Assembly (NCBI GenBank): GCA_041674565.1
Contig: JBAYVQ010000066.1
Span: 1-5,548 of the forward strand
From: CALMFT01 sp041674565
Lineage (GTDB): Bacteria > Patescibacteriota > Gracilibacteria > Absconditabacterales > Absconditicoccaceae
Reading direction: 5' to 3'
Length of the DNA stretch: 5,548 bases
The notes under the pieces were generated by a model that saw only the letters and a list, made by a program, of their open reading frames with translations, was not told where the DNA came from and made no database searches. Below, one piece after another: positions 5,456-5,548 of the stretch. The position numbers and the translations under genes were made by a program. Position 1 is the first letter of the stretch. The number at the start of each line of letters is the position of its first letter.

Positions 5456-5548
5456 TATATTGACTCTATAGGTAATATAATTATAGGTCGATTGTCGTTC
5501 TTGACATAAAACAAAAAGGCTTGGAGGGCCTATTATTATGAATAAGAT
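5456..5548 (+). other. Non-coding tail; possible promoter and leader of the next gene
   Basis: This 93-base stretch has no convincing gene. It holds TTGACT (5460-5465), a perfect TATAAT (5476-5481), two copies of TATAGGT 15 bases apart (5467 and 5482) and TTGACA (5501-5506). A GGAGGG (5523-5528) lies 9 bases before an ATG (5538), which may begin the next gene (Met-Asn-Lys...) beyond the right edge. AGGC/GCCT (5517-5520 and 5528-5531) could form a short hairpin. The spacing between the TTGACx boxes and the -10-like boxes is not ideal in any combination except TTGACT with TATAGG (16 bases). Confidence 0.3.

Noticed and set aside
1..5548. tRNA genes, CRISPR arrays, insertion sequences
   Set aside because: No cloverleaf, regularly spaced repeats, transposase motifs or terminal inverted repeats were seen; non-coding space is limited to short intergenic gaps.

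Overview
The window reads as an ordinary set of housekeeping and hypothetical genes once UGA is translated as glycine (genetic code 25). Under the standard code most of these genes are broken by in-frame TGA codons. With TGA = Gly, eight complete genes open cleanly and all end in TAA or TAG. I count 25 in-frame TGA codons, several at glycines that are invariant in GMP reductase or standard in site-2 proteases. This code is known from Gracilibacteria (BD1-5) and Absconditabacteria (SR1), so the DNA very likely comes from one of these Patescibacteria/CPR lineages. The window alone does not separate the two.

Layout, left to right. The C-terminal part of SecF (Sec translocon accessory) enters from the left edge. 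It is followed by a small membrane protein (392-634) that overlaps a gene for a helix-turn-helix / coiled-coil / C-terminal membrane-anchor protein (615-1274). A minus-strand gene (1279-1878) converges on it with only 4 bases between the stops; it encodes a membrane-anchored, cysteine-containing exported protein. A 213-base divergent intergenic region follows. Rightward from it lie a probable ribosome hibernation factor of the HPF/RaiA family (2092-2493), a site-2 zinc metalloprotease RseP (2582-3772), a 61-residue orphan protein (3789-3974), a short Hsp20-type small heat-shock protein (3999-4334) closed by a clear intrinsic terminator, and GMP reductase GuaC (4397-5455). The last 93 bases are non-coding or the leader of the next gene.

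Functionally the stretch mixes envelope work (SecF, RseP, the exported protein), stress and dormancy functions (HPF-like protein, Hsp20, RseP) and purine salvage (GuaC). The membrane-tethered DNA-binding protein near a site-2 protease gene invites the idea of release by intramembrane proteolysis, but this is inference only.

The second notable pattern concerns translation starts. None of the seven plus-strand starts inside the window has a convincing Shine-Dalgarno sequence. Six of them have a -10-like hexamer (TATCTT, TATACC, TATAGT, TATATT, TATACT, TATTAT) ending 5 to 9 bases before the ATG, as expected if mRNAs are leaderless. The exception is 3789, which probably shares a transcript with rseP. 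No mobile elements, CRISPR arrays, tRNAs or rRNAs were seen.
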